64,000 bases of DNA from Bryum argenteum (lineage: Eukaryota > Streptophyta > Bryopsida > Bryales > Bryaceae): assembly GCA_037043015.1 (NCBI GenBank), contig CM073328.1:7117409-7181408 (forward strand). The letters are read 5' to 3'. A program made the position numbers and the translations under genes. Every line of letters begins with the position of its first letter. The first letter of the stretch is position 1. Below, piece after piece: positions 10,901 to 24,156 of this stretch. The notes beneath the pieces are model-generated. The model had not been told where the DNA came from and made no database searches. It saw only the letters and a list, made by a program, of their open reading frames with translations.

Positions 10901-13566
10901 GTGGCGTATAGGAAGCTTGTTGTTGAAAACATTGTTGCGTTGTCACCACCAGACTTGCTATATGGGAGCTCAAAAAGTATGGTGGGCTACAATCGAATGT
11001 GCAAGGTATGTGAGGATTGCCAAGGGTTCTAGATTTAGAGTTATTTATCACTTAAACAATCTCTGTAAGCAAGGTGTTGATTGTTGGACTACATGATCTG
11101 CTGCCCATGAAGCATGCACGGAGAAGTAGAGCATAGAAGTAATTAAAATCACTTATATAGTATGAATTATGACTTGTAGATCAACATGTTTTGTAAGATA
11201 TTCTAGGGGTAAGTGTCAATTAACATGAAGAGTTCATTTTTTGTAAGTTTTTGATTGATAGTATGTGAGTCACAAAGTCCTTTCAACTACTCATTGTGGA
11301 AGAATTTATACGTGAGTCGTTTTGCGTCAGTTTATGTGGTGAGTGTTGAGTGAGTCAGTTTGTGTTGAGTTGCAGGACATATCGAGCCTATTTGTGAAAG
11401 ACTCCATAATAGGAGCAGATGTATTGGGATTATATGGAATGGCTGGGGTTGGAAAAACGACATTGTCAAAAGCCATGTGTGATTATCTCTATGGAGACTA
11501 TTCAGGCAGAGTGTGTCATGTGGAGTTGGGCAAGGGGCCAAGAGCAGTGCGGCAAGAAAAGATCTTAAGAACGTTGTGTGGCTTTGAAAGAAATGTGTTG
11601 GATGGTATTGGCATGGATATTGAGAAGGTATTCCAATATATAATGAGACATGCTGAACTAGTACTACAGAATGTGAAGATGCATAGTGATTTTGTACGAT
11701 GAATTTGAGAATTGACAATTATGAATTGAAGAGCAAGACTAATTTGGAATGAGACTCACACATGCGCTTCTACATGGCAGGGATTGACACAAATGATCTT
11801 GCACATGAGGCGGGAGCCGGTGCTCCTAGTATTAGACAACGTGACAAATGATGTTGATTATCAGATAGAAGCTCGAATGTACTTGATGGTTGGATTTCAT
11901 TCAAAGAGTAAAATTATGATTGTGGCAAAGAGTAAAGCAATTTTGGAGGATTTACTGCCAAATATTGAGTTCTTCATGTCAATGCCTGAGTTGCAAAAGG
12001 AAGAGGCAGGGGAAGTCTTCTTAAAACATGCAGCTCCTATGAAGTCAATTTTCAATTTGACAAGTGAAGAACGAACGGTTATTGAAATCTGTACTTGGAA
12101 ATGTTGGTTTGAATCAATGGATGGAGGAGCATATCATCCATTAGCATTGACGGCATTGGCGGACTTCTTTTTTCGATTGGGCAAGTTCAAGGGCAACCAA
12201 ATGTTGATTTGGAAAGATCATCTTGATAAGGGAATGGTTTCGAGGAGAGATGTGTGGAGTTCTTCAAAAGGCCTATATGATATTTTGGATATGCAATTTA
12301 GCACTTATGAGTTTGAAGAGAAGTTATTGTTCTTGGATATTGCATACTTTATGCGAGGGACGCAGTTCAAATATGGATATGTTGCAACATATGATGACCA
12401 GGTTGAGTTTTATTCGAGATTGCATGATGAAAGTACAACAAAAATAAGACAAAAAGTAAGTATGAAAACTTTGTGTTCTATTAATGTTTATTTTTTGTTA
12501 GTGGAAGTCGCTTCTAGAAAGAAATGTGTGAATATGATGGAAGATGACTTACTTCATGTTAATTATGGATGATTATTTGTTGAGTAAATGCTTCAAAGAA
12601 GGTTTATAGTAGATGACTAACATAGGAACATGTCGTGGAATGCAGTTGGAGGATTTACAGAAGTCTGGCATGATCACTTTGAATGAAGATCTGGATGAAG
12701 ATCCATATTTTGTTGCATATATATCAGTGCCCGATTTATACATGGACTTTGCGGAGTGGTATGTGAGCGAGCATAAAGTGAAAGGATTGAGGAATGTTTG
12801 GGGTGTATTTCAAAGTATGGGAACCAACTTGAGAGTGGATGCTTCATCATCAAGTAAAAGTTGGGTTGATCTTGTGAGGGTACGAATTGTTAATATATCA
12901 CCTGCAAATGCTCGACTTTTATTGGGCAAGGCAATGCAAGAAATGAGCAATCTTGTGGTGTTACAACTTCGGGATTGTCCCAACATCACCGTGCTAAATC
13001 TCAAGGGGCTTGATTGTCTACGGTATTTGGAGCTTCATGAGCTTAGAAATTTGGTAACAATGTTGCTGCCGGGGAATTCAAGTACGGATGAGTATTCAGG
13101 CATATATGATTCATTACAACATGTGATTCTGGCGGAATTACATAACCTCTGCGACTTACCTGACTTTAGGCCATGCACATCCTTGCACTCCTTTATGTTG
13201 AAATACTGTCCGAGATTGACAAATCTTGGAGTTTTGGAGTGTCCTCAATTGGAAGTGTTACATATCCATGACATAGTTGAAGGTCAATATAATTTTGATA
13301 AAGAATACAAATTTGAAGGCCTGCCAAATTTTGAGTCTCTTCACTCGTTGGTGAGCTTAAAAGTCATTACATCGACGGTTGATGGCAACTTTTATGCAAT
13401 TTGGCGACAAGTGAGTGATGAGGAGGACATGAGAGATATGGATATCTACGCGGGGAAAGATGGGTATTTAAGTGCACTATTTTACAAACTCCATAACGCA
13501 TGTTTACAAAAATGGAAATATATGTGGTCACACAACATCTATAGTAGAAATGAATATAGTGGTTAG
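7955..13566 (+). CDS. TNL1: TIR-NB-ARC-LRR immune receptor, eleven exons
   Basis: Predicted exons: 7955-7980, 8337-8395, 8585-8688, 9074-9162, 9420-9478, 9656-9756, 10168-10256, 10408-11005, 11376-11672, 11781-12455, 12646-13566. All junctions are GT-AG and phases agree; total 3018 nt, about 1005 aa. Residues 1-8 (MGAWSSKS) fit an N-myristoylation signal. Residues about 9-175 are two copies of a three-exon module containing RKRLRSA. The TIR domain follows (about 176-375) with IFLSHSGAQKDF and the catalytic-type glutamate in SKWPMVELAEF. NB-ARC has P-loop GMAGVGKTTL (about 396-405), kinase-2 VLLVLDNV and a GLPL-like HPLALTAL. The MHD position reads VPD (SVPDLYMDF). The tail has about six leucine-rich repeats. 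The family senses pathogen effectors or guards host proteins, and its TIR domain acts as an NADase. The TIR to LRR exons are strong; the tiny first exon is an inference from phase and motif. A near-identical second copy lies at 35.4-38.8 kb. Confidence 0.8.
8337..10256 (+). repeat. In-frame duplicated three-exon module of TNL1
   Basis: Exons 8337-8395, 8585-8688, 9074-9162 are repeated as 9420-9478, 9656-9756, 10168-10256. Lengths are 59/104/89 and 59/101/89 nt. Each triplet starts and ends in the same phase, so tandem duplication kept the frame. Conserved peptides are GPxRKRLRSA (nuclear-localisation-like), VSN..VLDS.xSND and LLFSCQP. In the first copy the ancestral acceptor of the middle exon is lost (GCTG instead of GCAG), and an AG six bases upstream restores the frame. 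Confidence 0.7.
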
Positions 13567-16160
13567 AGACCAATTGAGTTTGAACTTTTGAAGACCTTTA
13601 TCGACGCGGTAAACTAGCTTTGTAGAGATTGATATGATTGTAGAGTTAGATTTAGATTCATTTCCACATTGAACCTTTTGTAGGCCAACAAATGTAGGTC
13701 ATTTCATTTTGGTATTTCATCAATTTGTGCATTTTCATGACTAAGTAGTTTATTGGAGTGCTAGATTGGAAGAACGATAGAATGATGCTTCTCATAGTGA
13801 GATTTATACATTTGCATTAAATAAGTGAATGATACTCAATATTGATTTAATGCTTCTTGTGCAACTTGAACACATAGAGATCCTCGATTGTAGAAAAGTG
13901 TACAAGTATTTCCACCAATCTCTCCACAAGTATTTTTTCCACAAATATTTAATGTTACGTAGTATGCTGAATTAATGTGTAAAAAGAGCCGATAAGCTTC
14001 GTGGAAACACCTCATTTTTTCAGTACAAGAGTGTTTGGAACACCATATGAAGGACAGTGGTCAAATTTGAAATGTTTGTAGTATGTATCCACATTGATGT
14101 TACTACTTAAAGGTAAATACTTTTGATAATATATTCACCATAATGGAGACTGAGTATCACTAGTGTTGGGTGAATGCTTTTGGTAGTATATTTTAGCCTC
14201 ATGGTGGAGCACTTGGATCATCATGTATTTACAGTAAATATATTTTTTTGGGTGTAACAAGCCTATGATTAATGACTAGTGTATTTTTTAGTACGTGATG
14301 AATAAATGCGCGTGGGATATTCAAATTGTCATAAGTGTCGATAGAGCCTCATCACATCCAAGTAAGTGGAATTGAGTGGAAAATTGGGTACTTTTGGATT
14401 TTATGAGTATTTAGATTTTTGGTAATAAATTTGTATAACTTGGAGTTCCTTTTCAATTTGAATATGAATTAAAAAATTTAGTTTTCCCATCGGTAAAACC
14501 ATTCGAGGTTTTCACTAGGTTTTACCTGAATGTCGTAACACCCTAGGCCCTCTGAGATGGGCATGAAGATTCTTGGCAAACCCATTGTTCGGCTTTAATG
14601 AATGAGCTACTGTAAGACTTCTATTGAGTGGTTATAAAAGAGAGTATAGAGAAATCTTAGTTGTTTGTGGGTAAATAAGGAATGCTATGTTATATAAAGT
14701 TGCTCAAGAATTGTTGAATTTTCAAAGTCAAGCTTGATCTAAAGTGGTTAGGTGAATCAACTCTAAAAGTTGTTCAATGCATGTAGGAGACTGAATCAAG
14801 TGGAATCATCAAGTTTGGAGCAAAAATTGAGTTAGTTACAAATTATAGAAGTGAAACTTAACTGTGTACTCAAACTAATAAGTCTAAAATATTTAAAATA
14901 TATCCAAGGAGAACTTTGAAACTGAAGGTTGAAAGCTCTAATGTACCTCTTGGTTGGATTGGCCTAGTGCCTAGTTTGTAGGTTTGTGTGGGTTTTAAGC
15001 CACCTACCTTACTCACCTACCCTACTTACACCTACATGAACAACTCGAGTGACACGGTAGCTTACCTTTAACTCATTGATAATCCTAGATTGATTGTCCT
15101 AGTGATAAATGCATGATGAAATTCCAACATGTGATGTCAAGATTTGTTTCAAATTTACGAATAGAGTTGTGAAATTGCTCGATATTCTATTTCACACTAG
15201 CTAATAGACACAAGCAAATTCATCTTATTGCGTGAGTAAAGAACAACTAAGTGAGTGCTCGAAAATGGAGAGGTATTAACAAATGGTGCTCTAGGTATCT
15301 CCATTCATATGTATATAAAACCTTCGTAATATAAAAGTACCATGAACTCATTACCAATATAATAGGGTGTCAAAGTAAGGTAACATCCATGGAGCCTCAT
15401 GACAAACCTTTTGGTGCACTTGACATTTAACAAGTTTATTACAAGTTTGTACGATTGAAATCTAAATAGCTTGTCTTTGTTTTTATCTGAGAAACACTTA
15501 GTGTGTTGTTGGTTTAAAATAGGTTGGGATGTTGAGGGGTTTAGAATCACCTATAAGTCTACCTTCAAGAATCCATAGCAAATGGTAAAGATATCCAAAA
15601 ATGATGAATCCACTTGGGCTATCTTTCCATGTAATTTCCCCATGTTCAAGGATTGTTTACACTATGAACTTAATTCTGGATTATTTTGGCTAAAGTTTGA
15701 GCCATTATTGAGCTGAAATGTGAGTATTGATATACACTTGAGATATGAGGAGAACAACACCAATTTACTTCAACCAATCATCCACTAATGCTACACCAAT
15801 GGTGACACTTTAGGTTACTCCCATGATCACTCATAAGTGGATAAATGCTTCACTACACTCCAAAAGCAACACATGAACGTGAGTAATGACTTAGAATGAT
15901 AATTTTTATGCTACATTTCCAATGAGGAACTCAATTGATAGGGTTAAGTCGAGAGCATAAATCCTAAACCCCTGGGGCTCTAAATATTTATCTATACTTT
16001 GAACTAAAAACCCAATGTTATTCACTACATGCAATAAGGTGGATGGGGTGCGAGCTCTTCAAGCTCTATCAACATAGCGGTAGAGCACTTTCTCGTCAGA
16101 GTATAATCACTACGAAGCACAAATATATATATATATATATATATATGGCCCATCAAAAGA
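9745..16160 (+). repeat. Segmental duplication, copy 1 (intact)
   Basis: This segment aligns with 35016-59725 once three insertions are removed there. Homology starts inside a TNL1 exon (CTTGCTAAGGAG) and runs past the gene through noncoding DNA to about GGCCCAT near 16147. The segment is about 6.4 kb in both copies. Copy 1 provides empty sites for the insertions at 13955 (12.7 kb element) and about 14700 (chromovirus). Confidence 0.8.
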
Positions 16161-16320
16161 TTGAAACGTAGTAGATCTCTGCTCATTTAAGTACACTCAT
16201 GACTTATTCAAGTTAGTAGACTCACATGTATATCCTATGAACTTCAATAGGATATTGACAACAACTATAGAGCGTGCTAGTTTGATAGATTTAAAATTAA
16301 AGCCCATTCTGCTCATGTTG
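13567..16320. other. Noncoding part of the duplicated segment
   Basis: No coding sequence is recognised; the longest frames are short and not shared with the second copy. It holds a (TA)n run at 16123-16146 that is short in copy 2. Its value is as a reference for the split copy at 51946-52688 and 58257-59725. Confidence 0.6.
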
Positions 16321-16599
16321 TTTCAAATTAGTTGGTCTCATAGAACAATGATGTGAAGAAGGGGGAGCTCTTGCAGGATCCTCCAATTGAGGTGAGCGAA
16401 CTTTTGATTGAAGCCCTACATATCGCTATCCTCATGCACGTAATTTCAAGAGTCTTTAACGACTTTGTTGTTGTTTACGCTCTTGTGAGAGACTCTTGTA
16501 GGTTGTGTTCACCAGCTTGTAGGGTTGAACATAGCAATAAATCAAAAGGGATACTAGAACTAAATCACAGGAAGACTTCCATGAGCATAGTAGTGAACT

Positions 16600-17760
16600 A
16601 GGCAGTTGCAAGTTCGTCCGCAACTAAGGAGGTTATACTCATGTTATGAGTATTCTTCAAGTGGGTTTAGGTGATCGTTTTGGTGATCACTCTTTCTGCT
16701 CTCTAAGAGAATCCTAAAGGTACGCCTTGCATTTATGTCCAGAACCGCAGAAGACAGGAAGTGAAGGAAATCTGCGAGCTCTCCGACTACTCTCGTTAGT
16801 GTAGAAACAGACCAGGTTGTTCCTCTCAAAGTATTCAATGTCCTCTCTCCAAATAGTTTCATACTTATTTACATATAAATGCGATCTCCATGCGCCAAAC
16901 TACTTACACTCCTCCTCTAATTGGTACGGGGGCGATACTATGTCCCACATGACCCCGCTAACAGGTAGAATACCTTCTTGAAGTAGCCCTAGAAGCACAT
17001 TAACGACCCTCCTTACAACTTTCTTGGCAACCGACCCAACAGTAAGAGTAGGTGGATTGAAAAGGTGAGCTTGCACATTTTCGGTTCAAGTTCACGCCTC
17101 CTTGCTACTAGGAGGCCAAATGCCGCCACAAGCGATTGACTAGTAACACGCACCATTTTACTTTGCAGCCCGTTCAAATACTCTCTCTGTCCTCCTCACG
17201 AGCACTTTCAATTCGTGATTGTCATTCAATTTCTTCCTCAAATGCCAAAGGTCATCGAGGGCGTCTTGCTGGCACTCTAGTTTAGTACTCCGAATAGCCA
17301 CCACGTACTTTGCGAAAGATGGCATCTCATCGATGGACTCCTCGACGGAAGACCGTGAATCAAATTTTGCGAATGGGGTTGCTTGCAACGTCGATTTCTT
17401 TGTGAGTGATCTTGAAATCTTCTTCCAAGTTACAATTTTCACACATCTCGTAGTCCAATCCGTCCAGCATTTGTGAAGCAAGCACGTTATCCATCATCGG
17501 CAGCGTTTACCACCACCACTAAGCAGGACATGATCTTCCATACCTTCAACTGGTGGGCTTTCCTTCTTTTGTCTTTACTTTGGCCCTCTTGTTATTATTT
17601 GTCCAATATCCCTAGGAGACGCCATAGCTACTGAACGATTCTCAATACAATAACGAATGAAATCCACGCAATAAGCGAATTCGTCAACATACTCATAGAC
17701 CAACTTGGGTCTAGCTAGCTTACTGCAAAATACAGTAGACCGATTGCAATAATGCGGTTA
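16600..17760 (-). pseudogene. Decayed coding relic, unknown family
   Basis: Minus-strand fragments read like protein but change frame repeatedly. One fragment starts LARPKLVYEYVDEFAYC (about 17730-17650) and continues RPRDIGQIITRGPK-like. Another begins MDNVLASQMLDGLDYEMCE (about 17494-17400) before shifting. A third contains VEESIDEMPSFAKYVVAI and a helical LDDLWHLRKKLNDNHELK segment (17380-17160). A last one lies at 16862-16644. I do not recognise the family; a transposon gene remnant is likely but not shown. Confidence 0.35.
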
Positions 17761-18356
17761 CGAGCACAGCCCCGACGTTGTGGTGGTGGGGGCAAGCTAG
17801 GGCAGGCTGCGGTTGTTATTAAAATACATAATACATTGTGTTCTACTGTAAAAATAGTGATCATGATTGAACGGCTATGCATTACTGAATGATTGGTTGA
17901 GAAGGATTCAACACTTTAAGTCGGGTCTAACGCAGTCTGTCAGCAGACTGTAGATACTGCTGCATTGGGCATTGCAATGCATGTCAGTACAAATTCTTAT
18001 ATATTGTTCCTTTGATCTCTTTTCGGATTTAATATTTGCTTGATACAGTCGATGTACTGTTCCAGTGAGGTTCACATGTCTCCATGTCTGCCAATTGTCT
18101 CCATGCAGTCTGTACCGCCAAAGTTGGGTGGACTTATGTGCTGGGCACCACCCTTAACAGTTGAGAACCTTATTTTTATTCACCTTAATGATATTTGAGA
18201 ATTATTTTGTTTTTAAATATGTAAATAAAATAGCATATTTAATCTCTAAATGCCCTTGGGTCTTCACTCTAAAAACATCATTGTTTTTGGTGTATTATTC
18301 ATGAAATCAAATGTTGAATCTTCAAATCTCAACCATAAAATTGGCAATGGACTTAT

Positions 18357-18719
18357 TGTAAGTGAAGGTCCTTGCAAGCCCGAGGGGCTGTTTTCAAAAA
18401 GAATATGCCTTGTAGCTCTCATTGTACTCAACTTTTCACTTACATTTTGATGTCAAACTGGTCACCTTCTTGTGATGCATTCAAAGAGTGAAATTTTACA
18501 AATCATATCACAATTTGTATGAGTGATTTTGTGCTTTGAAAGGATTGTGGTAGGTAGGTTGGGTTGTACATAAACTTGTAGAAGGTTGCAAGCTCATCAT
18601 TGATTGGTCCATTCATAATGCCCGAGTTTTAAAAGTGCACTATTTCTGATGCCCAAGTCCAAAAGATGGTGCGATCCAATTTTGGGTTGCCCGTTTCAGA
18701 CCCCAAGGACCTTCAAGGG
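18357..18719. mobile_element. piggyBac-like MITE (copy B)
   Basis: The interior is clearly homologous to 6640-7032 (for example GCAAGCTCATCATTGATTGG). The right end reads AGGACCTTCAAGGG followed by TTAA at 18720-18723. The left end TGAAGGTCCTTG is the matching inverted repeat, but its outermost bases and TTAA are degraded. Confidence 0.55.
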
Positions 18720-18729
18720 TTAAGAGGAT

Positions 18730-21120
18730 TAAATTTGAAGCCTTTAGGCCTCATAGATTGCGTGATCTTCTTGTTATTATACCAAAAATGATAATAAAAT
18801 CATGTCATGTTCACTTTGAAGTTATCAGCACGCACCAACATAGATTATAATTTCTTCTATCCCTAATGGCAAGCTTCCCTCCAAAGTTGAGAAGAGTGGG
18901 CAAGGTTTCAAGAGCTAGTTCTAGAACATGTGGTTGACTTAATGTTACCCTTACCATTTATTTTGTTCATATTAGATAGATGCAAGGAGAAAGGTGTCAT
19001 CCTTTTTGACATGATCTAGTCTTTATAAGTCATTCAACAATACTACAATCAAAGTATTAGGAATATTAAACAATGCATGACAATCAATCTTTCTAGGTTT
19101 TACTCTTCTACTTACATAACTCTAGTTATTAAAAAAACACACAATTTTACTACAAAAATTGCAGATTCCCATACCCTGATTCATCATCTATGAGGGAAAG
19201 ACATATGCCTTAGCTTCATGAGTCTAATGTTGGCTCATGACTTGTGAACACATGAGTCTTTCACGAGCTATGTGTGGCAACATACAAGCTCTCGTCAAGT
19301 GTTCACAGTGAATCATAAGGGTGTATACCTTTGTCCTTGTAAAATATGTGAGGCATCTTTGTAAGGTTCCAATTTTTCTAGGTATGGTACTATAGATTTT
19401 TTGGATTGGAGACACGAGACAACCCTTAGAGAGATAAATTACAATGTATTGCTAAATGATGCTCATTCTTTTATGGCATAATAGTACCATGTTTGTGGGC
19501 ATCTTATTACATTAATTTGGATACCATCATATTATCCTTAGCTAATATCAGCAAGAGAAATCCTTTCAATAAATATTTTACCAAACACTCAAATGAACCC
19601 TTGTCCATTGAAACAAATCATAACAATGACGGTCCTGAGGTCTTAGGTGCAGAATCGACTCTTATCTTTTATATAACAAAGTCTATTTACAAAAGATGAA
19701 AATTGAGCATGATTGTACAAAAGCAGCAACAAAGTTGGTCAACCTTGCTTTGCTTCTAGGAGATATAGGGCTTTCATAACCCGCAGTTAAGGCAAAAACC
19801 AGAGAGGTGGCACCTCTCCATTGGTCGAGGGGAGGATGGTTATTTTCCATATTGACGCCTTCTATATTGTTATGGCCCGACTAGTCATCCACCGTTGACA
19901 ATTGAGATCAATAGTCTTCTTGTGTTGTTTTCAAGATTAGGTGGAGGCGGGAGTTTCTATACCCTGTTTATTTTCCACCGGCAATTAGTATGGATTAAAT
20001 GACCTATTTTCCCAAAATTGTTTTGGAAGAAGATACTTGAGATAGTTCCAATTTATGCATTTTTCAAAATACTTTTTGGAGAGTAGATGAATATTTTCAA
20101 AAATTTTAATATTTTTTTCATTTATTTGCAGAAAGCGGCAACTTATTTTTTCTTGAAAGGTTTAAACTACGGTTATTCTAAAGAACTCAAAAGAAGCCCC
20201 TAGGTATGGAAAATATGAATTGGGGCACCTCCCTTGCCGCTCCCGCGGTTCAAGTTTGATACACCACTAGTTATTTTCCATAACCAGGGGTTCCTTTTCA
20301 CTCACCTAGTACATAACTACTTGAAACATGGACAACAAATGATGCAATCACTACAACGTTGAAAAAGGTTAATGTCAAAGCAATGTAAAACCCCAGTTGA
20401 GCATCACCCACACAACTCTATGGAAGCAAATAGACGAAGCAATGGACAGCAAAATCTTTTCGGATTTGTGCTTCCAAAAATGAATGAACAGAGAACAATG
20501 CTGACCTGTAAAGGACTTGTACTCTCAACTCTTAGCGATGCACATTCTGAGGGCAAAGGGTCTACATGACATTATTTTGTAAGAGAAATCCCTTTTACGG
20601 AGGCAACCCACAAGCGTCTTGAGTGCCAATCGACTTTGAGTAGCCATGTGGCCTCTCCATTCAGAGTCCATTTTTGACAAAATCACTTAGTTTGAGATTC
20701 AAATCAAGTCTACTTTGTGTTGTAAGAATTGGACGCTCATACAATGAAGTATGAATCAATGGCGTGCATTTTAGTATCGGCAACTTTTGGTTCTAGGTTT
20801 TCAAATATGGGGCATGTTTTACTATTGCAAGTTTACCGAAGATGTGAAATCTAAAATAGTTATTTTAAATATTTTTTACGTAATTCTCAACCTTGGGCCT
20901 ACATCGCTAGCCACCCTTCAACATTCACAAAGTTTGTAATAAGCAAGCTAGCCTCAACTCCTTAAGGTAGAGGGCAAAACTATAAAGTGACTAGGAGTAA
21001 TTTGCATGGACAAGGGTAACAAGGGAGTATTTTCTTGTGAATATTATTAAACACATTGAGATTTTGAATGGTTATTGCTCTTGTTACAACTTGTTGCTGA
21101 CATCCAGTATCGTCCGCAAT
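18730..21120. other. No gene recognised
   Basis: AT-rich intergenic sequence with only short open frames. I saw no terminal repeats or motifs that I can support. Confidence 0.4.
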
Positions 21121-21143
21121 GCGAATGTTCTTAGTCAGATTAA

Positions 21144-21403
21144 CCCCTAACTTTCCTTAAAACCCGAAACGGGTTTTGGAAGTTCCCGCAGGAGAAAAAC
21201 TCACTCAACTTTGACCATTATAATCTCACAAATGAGAAAGAATGAACGGTTCAAATTTGATATGTGGGAAGAATGTCAAGTGAACTTTAAGATCTTACGG
21301 TTAAATCTTTCAAATAATGCTTAGATTGAGATTTTGTGAGCTTAATCTAATGGAAGGTCAAATTTTGTGACTTAGACCGTTTTGCAACAAGGAAATTTAG
21401 GGG
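21144..21403. mobile_element. piggyBac-like MITE (copy C)
   Basis: 260 bp flanked by TTAA at 21140-21143 and 21404-21407. Termini CCCCTAACTTTCCTT and AAGGAAATTTAGGGG pair with one mismatch. In reverse orientation its interior matches copy H at 31228 (ATTATAATCTCACAAATGAG). Confidence 0.65.
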
Positions 21404-21627
21404 TTAATAACAAACTAATCTTATGTTCTCTTACCAACTTTCTTTTTCCTGTTCTTCCAATTTTATTCTTTGCCCCGTACATTAGATAGTTTTACAAAAC
21501 ATTATCATAACTTTGGCATCAGCTTAACCCCCTCTTACAATAATTGATCTTACTCATTATTCAGTGATGAAAAATGGTTCCTTATCAAATGTGGCATATT
21601 TATACGGATGATAGCAATACGAGCAAA

Positions 21628-21749
21628 ATGTGTGCACTGGCAAAGTAACTAAAATATTGGACACATTTGAATCATTATTTAAAGCAATATGTGTGCACCG
21701 GCAAAGTAACTAAAATATTGGACACATTTGAATCATTATTTAAAAACTC
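21628..21749 (+). repeat. 61-bp tandem duplication
   Basis: ATGTGTGCACTGGCAAAGTA... and its following bases are repeated with a period of 61 bp (21628 and 21689), almost identical. It is noncoding. Confidence 0.8.
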
Positions 21750-22012
21750 CTCTAAAACCTTCTATGATCTTCTGAACTTAGGAGTGGTTCACACTATGCC
21801 CCTCACTTCAGAGGTCAAGGAAAACCAAAAATCTAATTGGTAAAGAGCATAATTTTGGCCCATGGGCCTTCACAGTAGAGCCCAAAGTCCAAAGGTGAAA
21901 GGTGCCCAAAGTACCTACATCGCCACACTTTTTAACAGTTTTGGCGCCAAGAGTTTGGGATCCGTACTAATAGCTCAGGCACGATGAAAATAGAAACCCA
22001 AACTTGGATTAA

Positions 22013-22945
22013 CCCCTAATATACCATGGTGTTTTGTGAGCTCCAAACTCCAAAATTGCAATTCCATACCACCTTGTAAACTTTGGAGTGTGCAAATATT
22101 TTTTACACTCTTTTGAAACTTTCAACCATATGATCTTGAAGAGAACTATTATTAGAGGTAGTGGCTGAAATTTCAACCGTTGGATCGTAGCCATTTGTAA
22201 GATCATAACATTCAAAGTTGATGCAATTTTTTTTTTCAGCAAACATAGTCGACTTTGTGCAAAGGAAAACGTGATGCTTATTGCCTTAAACATCTAGCTC
22301 ATATTTTTTTTCCATGTATATAACTAAGTTGGACATGCCCATGCAAAATTTTAGACACTCACTATGCTTTTTGAACCTTCATGCAACTTATTTACTAGAA
22401 AAAGGTAGAAATCAAGGATTTGGTAAAACATGCACCACCTTTATTGTATATGCTTTATGAAAAAAATGAACGGTGAGTATATACCTTCTTGAGTTTTTGA
22501 ATTTCAAGAAAAAAGGAATTCAAAAAATTCCAAAATCTCAAATTTTGGCAAATTTTGAAAGAAAAAACAGAAATATTAAAGAAAACTTTGAATCTAGCTC
22601 TTGTAATTTTTGAAGGGTGCCCTTGTAGGATTGGTAAAAGTTTCAACTTGAGTCTCTTGGAAACCTAAGTACAAAATCAATCAAGAAAAGATTTCAAAAA
22701 AAATTAAAAAAAATAAAAAAAGGTAAAAATAAAAAGTTTTTTTCTGCCCGCCCTAAGGCTGAACACTAAAATTTGCGTTTAAGAACTCCATAGGTGGAGT
22801 TTGACTTTGCAAATTTTCCCACGTACACCTTGTAGTATAGGGAACATCCAGTAAAAGTCTTAGGCAAAAATATTACTTTTAACATCTTAACTTAGGCTGC
22901 CCAAAATCGCAAATCTCCTAATCGGAGGCCTTGGTAGTTTAAGGG
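22013..22945. mobile_element. piggyBac-like noncoding element (copy D)
   Basis: 933 bp flanked by TTAA at 22009-22012 and 22946-22949. Termini CCCCTAATATACCATGG and CCTTGGTAGTTTAAGGG pair with about 13 of 17 matches. Copies F and G share its interior order (a segment like CAACCGTTGGAT, then one like TTTGACTTTGCAAATTTT, then GGCTGCCCA near the right end). Confidence 0.6.
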
Positions 22946-23798
22946 TTAAGAGGCAAAACTTTTGGAATACTCAAACATATTGATGATAATTTTTAATGGA
23001 CGTCTCTCTCCACCTCTCGCCCAAGAATGAGAGGAGTTTTGGTGATGACCTCTCGACTTGGGCAGCATAGAGTAAACCGGCCCTTAGAGTTGTATATGTT
23101 CCTAAATTAGCCGAGTCTAAAATCTTCACATTGAAAATCAACTTCCAAAGCTATTATGTATCTCCTCCAAAGTTCCTCTCCTAACTCCTAGTTCCAAATA
23201 CATGTGTGGTTCTGCATGAAAACTTAGATGTCGGTCGTCATAAAACAAAGAGTATTAATATCAAAACTTGTGTAAACTATTGATAGTGTGATAGTGTGAT
23301 CTTAGTCGACATCTATTGACCGAAGTTAAGATGAATCCAATCGCGAGCCATTATGTGATACCAAAGTTCAGATCTATCTCCACATGCATTAATAACACAT
23401 GCACATGGGGTGAGTTTGGTGGGTATGGTGACGGGTATGTATGTTATGTTATGTATGATATGCTATGCTCTGTATGGTATAGAACTAGGGATTTGTCCCA
23501 TATTGTTTGAAGATGGAGAGGAGGTGAGGAAGTATATAGGTGGGAGTTGTGGAGGAAGTAAATAGAAAAGGATGATTGGGTAGGCATGCTGATTCATCAA
23601 CCATACTAATTCATTTTGCCTCAAATTGATCCAAAAATGCCATGTGGCACTCTTCACAAGAGTTTATTAATGAATTAATGCTCCTTTCACCTTGGTGCAT
23701 CATATGACTATGAGGCACAATCTCATATACCATTCTTATACCTCCCAAATCAAATGTCCTTTCATCATACATTCTGCTCTCAACACCAATCTCTCTTT

Positions 23799-24150
23799 AC
23801 AATCAACACACAGAAAGGCAGAGAAGCAACATTCTGCAATTTACAATCAACACACAGAAAGGCAGAGAAGCAACATTCTGCAATTTACAATCAACACACA
23901 GAAAGGCAGAGAAGCAACATTCTGCAATTTACAATCAACACACAGAAAGGCAGAGAAGCAACATTCTGCAATTTACAATCAACACACAGAAAGGCAGAGA
24001 AGCAACATTCTGCAATTTACAATCAACACACAGAAAGGCAGAGAAGCAACATTCTGCAATTTACAATCAACACACAGAAAGGCAGAGAAGCAACATTCTG
24101 CAATTTACAATCAACACACAGAAAGGCAGAGAAGCAACATTCTGCAATTT
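23799..24150 (+). repeat. Perfect tandem array, 8 x 44 bp
   Basis: Eight identical units of 44 bp begin ACAATCAACACACAGAAAGG at 23799 and every 44 bases to 24107. The array ends 6 bp before the left terminal repeat of the Tc1/mariner element. Because 44 is not a multiple of three, open frames cycle through the three frames and give artefactual repetitive ORFs of 144-181 codons. There are no spacers, so it is not a CRISPR. Confidence 0.95.
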
Positions 24151-24156
24151 ACAGTA

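Noticed and set aside
10681..11051. Minus-strand ORFs over the TIR exon
   Set aside because: They are shadows of the TIR-coding frame.
23799..24150. CRISPR array
   Set aside because: Units are contiguous without spacers and the genome is eukaryotic.
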